Assembly (NCBI GenBank): GCA_900772705.1
Contig: CAAGRQ010000010.1
Span: 1 to 5,258 of the forward strand
Reading direction: 5' to 3'
From: Clostridia bacterium
Lineage (GTDB): Bacteria; Bacillota; Clostridia; Oscillospirales; Acutalibacteraceae
Length of the DNA: 5,258 bases
Shown here: piece after piece, positions 1 to 5,258 of the stretch
How positions within the stretch are numbered: position 1 is the first letter of the stretch
Layout: each line of letters starts with the position of its first letter
Position numbers and translations under genes: made by a program
Notes under the pieces: model-generated
The model's database searches: none
What the model was told of the DNA's origin: nothing
The model's input: the letters and a program-made list of their open reading frames with translations, nothing else

Positions 1-1
1 A

Positions 2-235
2 TTTCTTAGGTTCATACTCAAACTGCTGATTTTTAATGTCGCTATGGCAGGTGTTCAGTTGGTGTTAATATATGTGTTCGGCATTCCGTTTGATAATATG
101 TTCGGCAAGATGGGTATAGTGCTGTTTTTTGTCGCTCTTAATTTGATTTTTATATTGTATGATTTTACATTCGATATGCTTGTTACCGTTTATGATAAAA
201 AACTTAAAAGAAAAATATCCGGAATAGTAAAATAA
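2..235 (+). CDS. 3' end of a small integral membrane protein of unknown function (5' truncated by window)
   Basis: The reading frame is open from the first complete codon at position 2 to a TAA at 233-235, giving 77 visible residues. The first internal ATG (44-46) has no Shine-Dalgarno sequence before it, and hydrophobic sequence continues upstream of it, so I read this as the C-terminal part of a longer protein. Two hydrophobic segments are visible, about residues 8-28 and 38-58 of the visible part, joined by a short loop (PFDNMFGKMG). A basic tail (DKKLKRKISG) follows the second segment; by the positive-inside rule the C-terminus should be cytoplasmic. I do not recognise a family and see no catalytic motif. 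It reads the same way as the ara operon and ends 63 bp before the araB start without a visible terminator, so some read-through into the operon is possible. Its function need not be related to arabinose. Confidence 0.6.
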   Translation, partial: FLRFILKLLIFNVAMAGVQLVLIYVFGIPFDNMFGKMGIVLFFVALNLIFILYDFTFDMLVTVYDKKLKRKISGIVK

Positions 236-237
236 TA

Positions 238-266
238 TTGAAAATAATTTTCGTGTTTTATATAAT
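238..266 (+). promoter_or_regulatory. Predicted sigma-A-type promoter of the araBAD operon
   Basis: A -35 box TTGAAA (238-243, five of six consensus bases) and a perfect -10 box TATAAT (261-266) are separated by exactly 17 bp. Transcription would start near 272-274, leaving an untranslated leader of only about 25 nt before the araB ATG at 299, too short for a riboswitch or attenuator. A second TATAAT lies at 272-277, but the sequence 17 bp upstream of it (TTTCGT) is a poor -35. Short palindromes overlap the element and are listed separately as possible operators. The assignment is from sequence match only. Confidence 0.75.
240..252. promoter_or_regulatory. Perfect 13-bp inverted repeat overlapping the -35 region; candidate operator
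   Basis: GAAAATAATTTTC is a perfect 6+1+6 palindrome centred on position 246. It covers the last four bases of the -35 box and the start of the spacer, where a bound repressor would block RNA polymerase. It does not resemble the Bacillus AraR operator or a CcpA cre site as I know them. In AT-rich DNA a palindrome like this can arise by chance, so the operator role is inference. Confidence 0.3.
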
Positions 267-277
267 AGTTATATAAT
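258..277. repeat. Tandem pair of 9-bp repeats TTATATAAT at and just after the -10 box
   Basis: TTATATAAT occurs at 258-266 and again at 269-277, an 11-bp period close to one helical turn. The first eight bases of each copy (TTATATAA) are self-complementary. The first copy contains the -10 box and the second covers the predicted transcription start. The pair could be two operator half-sites, alternative -10 boxes, or AT-rich coincidence. Confidence 0.35.
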
Positions 278-298
278 TTTTTTGATTTGGAGATAAAT

Positions 299-1870
299 AT
301 GGCTTACTCTCTTAAAGGAACGGAGTCTTTGGGTATCGAACTCGGCTCAACCAGAATTAAGGCTGTGCTTATTGATGACGGTTTTAATCCTATTGCTTCG
401 GGCTCGTACACCTGGGAAAATAAATATGAAAACGGCGTTTGGACATATCATATGGACGATGTCATTAAAGGCTTGCAGGGTGCATATTCGCAACTTAACG
501 AAAAGTGTATCGAAAAATTCGGCTCTCCTCTAAAGTCACTCTCATCTCTCGGTGTTTCGGCTATGATGCACGGCTATCTTCCGTTTGATGAAAATATGAA
601 TTTGCTTGCTGAATTTCGCACATGGAGAAATACAATTACCGCCGAGGCGTCGAAAAAACTTACAGAACTTTTCGATTTTAATATACCGCAGCGCTGGAGC
701 ATCGCCCATTTTTATCAGGCAATTCTTAACGGCGAAGAACATACAAAAAATGTTGCTCATTTGACCACACTGGCAGGATATGTTCATTATCTGCTAACCG
801 GCAGACTTGTACTTGGTATCGGCGAGGCATCGGGTATGTTCCCGATAGACTGCACAACAAAATATTATGATAAAAAAATGCTTGATAAATTTAACGCTTT
901 GAGTGAAGTTTCGTCTCTCGGAATTAAAGTGCAAGACGTTTTGCCTAAAATTCTTTCGGCGGGCGAAAATGCAGGCTTTCTTACCGAAAACGGAGTCGCA
1001 CTTCTCGATGTGTCGGGCAATCTTAAATCCGGTATTTCCATGGCACCGCCCGAGGGCGACGCAGGCACCGGAATGGTGGCAACAAATGCCGTAGCCGTTA
1101 AAACAGGAAATGTCAGTGCAGGTACCTCGATATTTTCTATGGTTGTGCTGGAAAAACAACTTTCTCGACTGTATGAGGAAATAGATACAGTCACCACTCC
1201 CGATGGTAAACCGGTTGCGATGGTGCATTGTAATAACTGCTGTACCGACCTTGATTATTGGGTGAATTTGTTTTTTAACTTCTCCTGTGCAATCGGAAAA
1301 GATATGGAAAAAGGCGAACTTTACGATTTGCTTTATGAAGCGGCTCTTTACGGTGAACCCGATGCAGGCGGTCTCGTTAATATTAATTATTTTTCGGGCG
1401 AACCCGTATCGCACACAACCGACGGCGTACCTATGTTCATAAGGACAAAGGGTGCTCAATTTAACCTTGCTAACTTTATGCGTTCGCAGATTTATTCAGC
1501 GGTTGCAACGCTTAAAATCGGAATGGAAATTCTGGATAATGAGGGCGTTAAAATTGATTGCCTTATGGGTCACGGCGGACTTTTTAAGACCGAAAAAGTC
1601 GGACAAACACTCCTTGCTTGTGCACTTAATACTCCTGTTGCCGTTATGGAAACGGCAGGTGAGGGAGGAGCATGGGGCATGGCTGTTCTCTCAAAATATT
1701 CTGTCGATAATTCCTTGCCGCTCGATAAGTATCTCGGCGATAAGGTTTTCAAAAACGCAAAGAGCAAAATTGTCGAACCCAATACAGATGATGTTGAGGG
1801 CTTTAAGGCATATATGATTAGGTACAAAGCCGCTTTGAAAGCGGAAATTGAAGCATATAAAAATTTATAA
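299..1870 (+). CDS. araB: FGGY-family carbohydrate kinase, probable L-ribulokinase
   Basis: The predicted cytoplasmic kinase phosphorylates L-ribulose to L-ribulose 5-phosphate with ATP. The protein has 523 residues from the ATG at 299; GGAG at 289-292 sits 6 nt before this ATG, so the in-frame TTG at 287, which overlaps that site, is not the start. The FGGY fold is visible: the N-terminal phosphate-binding loop GIELGSTRIKA (12-22), MMHG (89-92), WRNT (109-112), the second-domain ATP-binding motif GDAGTGMVATN from G253 with D254, GNVSAGTS, GHGG (424-427) and AGEGGAWGMA (453-462). A conserved-looking HCNNCCTDLDYW lies at 310-321. It is shorter than the E. coli and B. subtilis AraB proteins (about 560 residues) and has different motif wording; it looks like the Bacteroides/Clostridia-type AraB, often annotated only as a carbohydrate kinase or ATPase. 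Substrate specificity is inferred mainly from the adjoining araA and araD, 9 nt and about 1.5 kb downstream. Another pentulose is possible but less likely. Confidence 0.85.
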   Translation: MAYSLKGTESLGIELGSTRIKAVLIDDGFNPIASGSYTWENKYENGVWTYHMDDVIKGLQGAYSQLNEKCIEKFGSPLKSLSSLGVSAMMHGYLPFDENMNLLAEFRTWRNTITAEASKKLTELFDFNIPQRWSIAHFYQAILNGEEHTKNVAHLTTLAGYVHYLLTGRLVLGIGEASGMFPIDCTTKYYDKKMLDKFNALSEVSSLGIKVQDVLPKILSAGENAGFLTENGVALLDVSGNLKSGISMAPPEGDAGTGMVATNAVAVKTGNVSAGTSIFSMVVLEKQLSRLYEEIDTVTTPDGKPVAMVHCNNCCTDLDYWVNLFFNFSCAIGKDMEKGELYDLLYEAALYGEPDAGGLVNINYFSGEPVSHTTDGVPMFIRTKGAQFNLANFMRSQIYSAVATLKIGMEILDNEGVKIDCLMGHGGLFKTEKVGQTLLACALNTPVAVMETAGEGGAWGMAVLSKYSVDNSLPLDKYLGDKVFKNAKSKIVEPNTDDVEGFKAYMIRYKAALKAEIEAYKNL

Positions 1871-1874
1871 GGAG
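1869..1874 (+). promoter_or_regulatory. Ribosome binding site of araA, overlapping the araB stop codon
   Basis: AAGGAG begins inside the araB TAA stop (1868-1870) and ends 5 nt before the araA ATG at 1880. The overlap means ribosomes finishing araB uncover or directly pass to this site, which should help keep kinase and isomerase synthesis in step. It also fixes the araA start. Confidence 0.85.
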
Positions 1875-1879
1875 TAATT

Positions 1880-3352
1880 ATGGCACTTAAAAATTATGAA
1901 TTTTGGCTCGTTGTCGGAACTCAGTTTCTTTACGGCGAGGAAATATTTGAAACAATTAATTCACACGCTGCTGAAATTGCAGACGAGTGGAGCAAAAAAC
2001 TTTGTTGTAAGGTAGTCGCAAAGCCCTGTGTTAAGACTTCAAAGGAAATTTTGGATATAATGCAGTCGGCAAACAATGACGAAAAATGTGCAGGCGTAAT
2101 CACCTGGATGCATACATTTTCTCCGTCAAAGATGTGGATTGCAGGTTTTAACGCTCTGAAAAAGCCGTATCTTCATGTAAACACCCAATATAACCGTGAT
2201 ATTCCGTGGAATGACATAGATATGGATTTTATGAATCTCAATCAGTCCGCTCACGGTGACAGGGAGCACGGCTATATTGCCGCTCGTATGCACCTTAAGC
2301 GTAAGGTTGTTGCAGGCTATTGGAAAGATGAGAATGTTCAAAATAAAATTGATGTTTGGATGCGTGCCGCGGTCGGTGCCGCCGAGAGCAGAAAACTCCG
2401 AGTACTTCGTATTTCGGATAATATGCGTAATGTTGCCGTTACAGACGGAGATAAGATTGAGGCACAGATTAAACTCGGATGGCAGGTTGACCATTACGGT
2501 GTCGGCGATATTATTAAACTTGTCGATGCCGTCAGCGAAAATGAAATAGACGCTCAAATGTCGGAATACGAAAAGAATTATGTTATGGATACCGATAATA
2601 TCGAGGCTGTAAGGTATCAGGCGAGAGAAGAAGTTGCACTTAAAAAATTCCTTGATAAAGAGGGCTTTGGTGCTTTCCATACCAACTTTGAGGATTTACA
2701 GGAACTCAGACAACTTCCGGGTCTTGCCGCTCAGGATTTGATGAGGCAGGGCTACGGTTTCGGTGCAGAGGGCGATTGGAAAGTTGCCGCTATGACAAGG
2801 GTTATGAAACTTATGAGCGAGGGTATGAAAGGCGGCACTGCCTTTATGGAGGACTATACCTATCACTTTGAACCGGGTAACGAAATGCTCCTCGGCTCTC
2901 ATATGCTTGAGGTTTGCCCGAGTGTTTCGGCAGAAAAACCCAAAATTCAGGTTCATCCGCTCGGAATAGGCGACAGAGAAGACCCTGCCCGTCTCGTATT
3001 TAAGGCGCAAACGGGTAATGCAATCGTTGTTACCCTTGTTGATATGGGCGACAGACTTCGTATGATTGTAAATGATGTGGAATGCAAGGAGCAGGTAAAC
3101 GATATGCCTAATCTCCCCGTTGCAGGCGTTCTTTGGAAACCGCTTCCGTGTCTTCAAACTTCAGCAGAGGCTTGGATATATGCAGGCGGTGCTCACCACA
3201 GCGTTTTGTCCTACTCCCTTACAGCACAGCATATGCGTGACTTTGCGGAAATTATGGGCATAGAATTTGTTTATATTAATAAGAATACTGAAATTAATGA
3301 CTTTAGAAAAGAACTTTTTTATAATGATGTTGCATATAAACTGGGTGTGTGA
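1880..3352 (+). CDS. araA: L-arabinose isomerase
   Basis: This enzyme interconverts L-arabinose and L-ribulose in the cytoplasm, the first step of arabinose use, and needs a divalent metal, usually Mn2+. The 490 residues match the family length (E. coli AraA has 500) and the protein is recognisable end to end. The N-terminus has NYEFWLVVGTQFLYG (5-19), followed by a NTQYNRDIPW block after H99, the hallmark DMDFMNLNQSAHG with H125, and DNMRNVAVTDGDK. The metal and catalytic residues are all present: E297 in GAEGDWK (E. coli E306), E324 in FMEDYTYHFEPGNE (E333), H341 in GSHMLEVCP (H350), and the His pair H439-H440 in GGAHHSV (H450 region). I see no frameshift or missing key residue. It is the middle gene of the operon; its TGA stop lies 2 nt before the araD ATG. 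Function is secure from sequence alone. Confidence 0.97.
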   Translation: MALKNYEFWLVVGTQFLYGEEIFETINSHAAEIADEWSKKLCCKVVAKPCVKTSKEILDIMQSANNDEKCAGVITWMHTFSPSKMWIAGFNALKKPYLHVNTQYNRDIPWNDIDMDFMNLNQSAHGDREHGYIAARMHLKRKVVAGYWKDENVQNKIDVWMRAAVGAAESRKLRVLRISDNMRNVAVTDGDKIEAQIKLGWQVDHYGVGDIIKLVDAVSENEIDAQMSEYEKNYVMDTDNIEAVRYQAREEVALKKFLDKEGFGAFHTNFEDLQELRQLPGLAAQDLMRQGYGFGAEGDWKVAAMTRVMKLMSEGMKGGTAFMEDYTYHFEPGNEMLLGSHMLEVCPSVSAEKPKIQVHPLGIGDREDPARLVFKAQTGNAIVVTLVDMGDRLRMIVNDVECKEQVNDMPNLPVAGVLWKPLPCLQTSAEAWIYAGGAHHSVLSYSLTAQHMRDFAEIMGIEFVYINKNTEINDFRKELFYNDVAYKLGV

Positions 3353-3354
3353 TT

Positions 3355-4062
3355 ATGCTGGAAGAATTAAAGCAAATTGTATTTGAAGAAAATTTGAAAC
3401 TTGTTGAGTACGGTCTTGTTGTCCTGACTTGGGGCAATGTTTCCGCCATAGACAGGGAAAGCGGTTTGGTTGTAATTAAACCGTCGGGCGTGCCTTACAG
3501 CACTATGAAGTGTGATGATATGGTAGTTGTTGACTTAAACGGAAATAAGGTTGACGGAAAATTAAATCCATCGTCCGATACACCGACTCACCTTGAACTT
3601 TACCGTAACTTTGAAAATATCGGCGGCATTGTTCACACTCACTCCTCTTGGGGGTGCTCGTGGGCGCAGGCAGGCAGAGATGTTCCCGCTTACGGAACGA
3701 CTCATGCCGATTTTTCAAACGGTGCAATACCTTGTACCCGTGCCCTGACAGAACAAGAGGTGAGGGGAGAGTACGAACTTAACACAGGCAAGGTTATTGT
3801 TGATGAATTCAGCAAAAGAGGCATAAACCCCGACGAATGTCCTGCCGTTTTGGTTCACAGACACGGACCGTTCGCATGGGGAAAAGATGCTCATAAGGCT
3901 GTCGAAAATGCACTGATTTTGGAAGAAGTATGCAAAATGGCACACCGCACGGAAAAAATCGCCGCTCTCTCCGATGATTCAAATATCGGAATAGAGGATT
4001 ATCTCCTTGATAAGCATTATCAGCGAAAGCATGGAAAAAACGCTTACTACGGTCAAAAATAA
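3355..4062 (+). CDS. araD: L-ribulose-5-phosphate 4-epimerase
   Basis: A class II aldolase-family zinc enzyme that converts L-ribulose 5-phosphate to D-xylulose 5-phosphate, the last arabinose-specific step. From the ATG at 3355 it has 235 residues and starts MLEELKQ, matching E. coli AraD (MLEDLKR, 231 residues) without extra residues; a GTG at 3349 would add only two and overlaps the araA stop. Zinc ligands are visible as H94 and H96 in GGIVHTHS and H170 in VLVHRHGPFAWG (E. coli H95, H97, H171). D119 in THADF corresponds to catalytic D120, and Y232 near the C-terminal AYYGQK to Y229. Other family marks are LTWGNVSAIDR (24-34) and KPSGVPY (42-48). After the catalytic Asp the sequence reads FSNG instead of the YFYG I recall from E. 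coli. No good Shine-Dalgarno precedes the ATG, so expression probably depends on coupling to araA. SgbE/UlaF paralogues use the same reaction, but the araBA context makes AraD the right name. Confidence 0.96.
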   Translation: MLEELKQIVFEENLKLVEYGLVVLTWGNVSAIDRESGLVVIKPSGVPYSTMKCDDMVVVDLNGNKVDGKLNPSSDTPTHLELYRNFENIGGIVHTHSSWGCSWAQAGRDVPAYGTTHADFSNGAIPCTRALTEQEVRGEYELNTGKVIVDEFSKRGINPDECPAVLVHRHGPFAWGKDAHKAVENALILEEVCKMAHRTEKIAALSDDSNIGIEDYLLDKHYQRKHGKNAYYGQK

Positions 4063-4076
4063 CAGTCCGAAAAATG

Positions 4077-4110
4077 ACACCCACCGTTGAAATTCGGCGG
4101 GTGTTTGTTT
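4077..4110 (+). terminator. Rho-independent terminator of the araBAD operon
   Basis: A hairpin with arms ACACCCACCG (4077-4086) and CGGCGGGTGT (4095-4104) pairs at nine of ten positions, with one A-C mismatch at 4083/4098, around the 8-nt loop TTGAAATT. It is followed by a T-rich tract (TTGTTT, 4105-4110), with the first T at 4104 serving as the last stem base. It begins 14 nt after the araD stop, the expected place for an operon terminator. The A-run at 4071-4074 on the other side could give weak terminator function on the minus strand, although no gene converges here. Confidence 0.85.
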
Positions 4111-4115
4111 ATAAT
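4087..4115 (+). promoter_or_regulatory. Predicted promoter of rmuC, overlapping the ara terminator
   Basis: TTGAAA (4087-4092) and TATAAT (4110-4115) are separated by exactly 17 bp, the same boxes and spacing as the promoter predicted before araB. The -35 box is the loop of the terminator hairpin and the right arm plus T-tract form the spacer. Transcription would start near 4121-4123, about 20 nt before the rmuC ATG, so the gene has its own promoter in an 80-bp gap. The spacer is G-rich on this strand, which may reduce strength. Confidence 0.6.
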
Positions 4116-4131
4116 ATAGTTAAGAAAATAT

Positions 4132-4139
4132 GAGGTGAT
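4132..4139 (+). promoter_or_regulatory. Strong ribosome binding site of rmuC
   Basis: GAGGTGAT is fully complementary to the 3' end of 16S rRNA (the AGGAGGTGAT consensus) and lies just before the ATG at 4143, with 7 nt between GAGG and the start. It fixes the rmuC start and makes that reading frame clearly a translated gene even though its stop codon is outside the window. Confidence 0.8.
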
Positions 4140-4142
4140 ACT

Positions 4143-5258
4143 ATGTTAACGGAAATTTTGCTCATAATTTGCATTGTACTTTTAATCGTTTTGATTGTTC
4201 TGACGCTTACTAAGTCAAAATCTGATAATAACCAAAGGCTCGAGGAACTCTCCCGTCAGATGTCGGATTTAACCGAGAAAAATTATCAGCAGCAGATTAA
4301 AATTTTGGAAACGCTCAGTGAAAACACAGCCACTCAGACCGATGCCGTAACCAAAGCCGTTAATTCCATGCAGGAGAGTAATGAGAAAAAACTTGACTTG
4401 ATGCGTGAAACGGTGGACGAAAAACTGTCGAGCACTCTTAATAAAAGGCTTAATTCCTCTTTTGAGCAAGTGTCCAATCAACTTAGCAGTGTTTATAAAT
4501 CTCTCGGTGAAATGAAAGAATTGTCCGACGGAGTGTCGGGGCTTAATCGTGTCCTCTCAAATGTTAAAATCAGAGGCACTTGGGCAGAGGCACAGTTGGG
4601 TAATATTTTGGAGCAGACTATTTCCGGAATGTTTGAGCAGAATGTAAAGACGAATCCTAAATATAACGGTCGGGTTGAGTTCGCTGTTCGCATTCCGAAT
4701 CCCGAAAATGATGAGATTGTTTATCTCCCTATTGACTCAAAGTTTCCCATGGAGGATTATTCAAGGCTTGTATCCGCTTCGGAAGTCGGGGATATTGCAG
4801 GCGTTGAGCAGTCGAGAAAGGCACTTGAAGTTCGTATCAAAGACGAGGCAAAAGCAATTAAAAATTATATTGCCGAGCCGTATACCACTTCGTTTGCGGT
4901 TATGTATCTTGCTACCGAGGGACTTTATGCCGAGATAATGAATAACAGAAACGGTCTGCCCGATAAACTCAGGTCTATGGGAATACTTGTTGCAGGACCG
5001 GGTACAATCACCGCAATGCTTAGTTCTTTACAGTTAGGTTTTAGCACTATTGCAATTAATAAAAAGGCTAATGAAGTGTTTAAGATTTTGGGCAACGCAA
5101 AGAAACAGTATGATATGTTCGGCGATTTGCTTATTAAGGCAAAGAAAAAAATCGACGAGGCAGGCTCAACTATCGAACAGGCACAAAAGCGTAACGACAT
5201 TATCCAAAAAAATCTAAAATCCGTAAACTCTCTCGACAGCGAAGAAGTTAATTATTTG
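4143..5258 (+). CDS. rmuC: RmuC-family DNA recombination protein (3' truncated by window)
   Basis: The frame is open from the ATG at 4143 to the window end, giving 372 codons without a stop. Residues 3-22 (TEILLIICIVLLIVLIVLTL) are a hydrophobic N-terminal membrane anchor. They are followed by a polar Gln/Glu/Lys-rich stretch, about 29-125, that looks like coiled coil. The RmuC domain then follows: RGTWAEAQLG (144-153), the signature IDSKFP (197-202), a KDEAKAIKNYI helix, YLATEGLYAEI (255-265) and AGPGT (284-288) followed by a LQLGFSTIAI segment. Family members usually have about 370-480 residues (E. coli RmuC 475), so only the C-terminal end should be missing. RmuC was linked in E. coli to limiting DNA inversion at short inverted repeats, and the core resembles PD-(D/E)XK nuclease folds, with D198 and K200 as plausible catalytic residues; its biochemical role is poorly defined. 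It is separated from the ara operon by a terminator and shows no functional link to arabinose use. Confidence 0.93.
   Translation, partial: MLTEILLIICIVLLIVLIVLTLTKSKSDNNQRLEELSRQMSDLTEKNYQQQIKILETLSENTATQTDAVTKAVNSMQESNEKKLDLMRETVDEKLSSTLNKRLNSSFEQVSNQLSSVYKSLGEMKELSDGVSGLNRVLSNVKIRGTWAEAQLGNILEQTISGMFEQNVKTNPKYNGRVEFAVRIPNPENDEIVYLPIDSKFPMEDYSRLVSASEVGDIAGVEQSRKALEVRIKDEAKAIKNYIAEPYTTSFAVMYLATEGLYAEIMNNRNGLPDKLRSMGILVAGPGTITAMLSSLQLGFSTIAINKKANEVFKILGNAKKQYDMFGDLLIKAKKKIDEAGSTIEQAQKRNDIIQKNLKSVNSLDSEEVNYL

Noticed and set aside
44..235. A complete 63-residue membrane protein starting at the ATG at 44
   Set aside because: The frame is open to the window edge, hydrophobic sequence continues upstream, and no ribosome binding site precedes this ATG.
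246..260. Possible CcpA cre site around the TTTTCGTGTTTTA sequence
   Set aside because: Only the central CG and general AT-richness fit; the flanking conserved TG and CA positions of the cre consensus are not met on either strand.
236..298. Riboswitch or attenuator leader before araB
   Set aside because: The predicted leader is only about 25 nt and has no GC stem, so it cannot hold a structured regulatory RNA.
287..301. TTG at 287 as the araB start, adding four residues
   Set aside because: This TTG overlaps the GGAG ribosome binding site at 289-292, which is correctly spaced for the ATG at 299; the TTG itself has no upstream Shine-Dalgarno.
794..1459. A 221-codon open frame on the minus strand inside araB
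   Set aside because: It lies entirely antisense to a clearly conserved kinase, has a Cys/His/Ile-rich composition typical of a shadow frame, and shows no recognisable domain.
2126..2680. A 184-codon open frame on the minus strand inside araA (and a similar 153-codon one at 2696-3157)
   Set aside because: Both are antisense to strongly conserved araA codons and their translations show no domain or sensible protein composition.
4493..4693. Small open frames on the minus strand within the rmuC region (also 4269-4481 and 4925-5200) and a + strand one at 4675-4938
   Set aside because: They overlap an uninterrupted rmuC frame with a strong ribosome binding site and clear RmuC motifs; all are shadows in other frames.

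Overview
This window is low-GC bacterial DNA that most resembles a Gram-positive Clostridia gut anaerobe, possibly a Ruminococcus-like member of the Oscillospirales. The basis is AT-rich intergenic DNA, strong GGAG/GAGGTGAT Shine-Dalgarno sites, consensus TTGAAA-17-TATAAT promoters, and the type of ribulokinase and RmuC encoded. The taxonomic placement is inference. Every gene I can support lies on the + strand.

Layout: (1) Positions 2-235 hold the 3' end of a small membrane-protein gene cut by the window edge. (2) Positions 236-298 form a compact promoter region with a near-consensus sigma-A-type promoter and several short palindromes. (3) Positions 299-4062 carry a complete three-gene L-arabinose operon in the order kinase - isomerase - epimerase (araB-type FGGY kinase, araA, araD), with 9 nt between the first two genes and 2 nt between the last two. 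(4) Positions 4063-4142 hold a rho-independent terminator overlapped by what looks like the promoter of the next gene. (5) From 4143 to the window end runs an rmuC-family gene, truncated by the window edge.

The three ara products give the standard bacterial route: AraA converts L-arabinose to L-ribulose, AraB phosphorylates it to L-ribulose 5-phosphate, and AraD epimerises it to D-xylulose 5-phosphate for the pentose phosphate or phosphoketolase pathway. The kinase belongs to a different FGGY branch from the E. coli and Bacillus AraB proteins; its ribulokinase role rests largely on its position. No transporter, arabinosidase or AraR-type regulator is inside the window.

I found no undescribed system, mobile element, CRISPR array or RNA gene. 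The window is an ordinary sugar-catabolism operon plus a housekeeping-type gene. The points most worth a second look are regulatory: the rmuC promoter whose -35 box lies in the loop of the araD terminator, and the palindromes packed into the short ara promoter.
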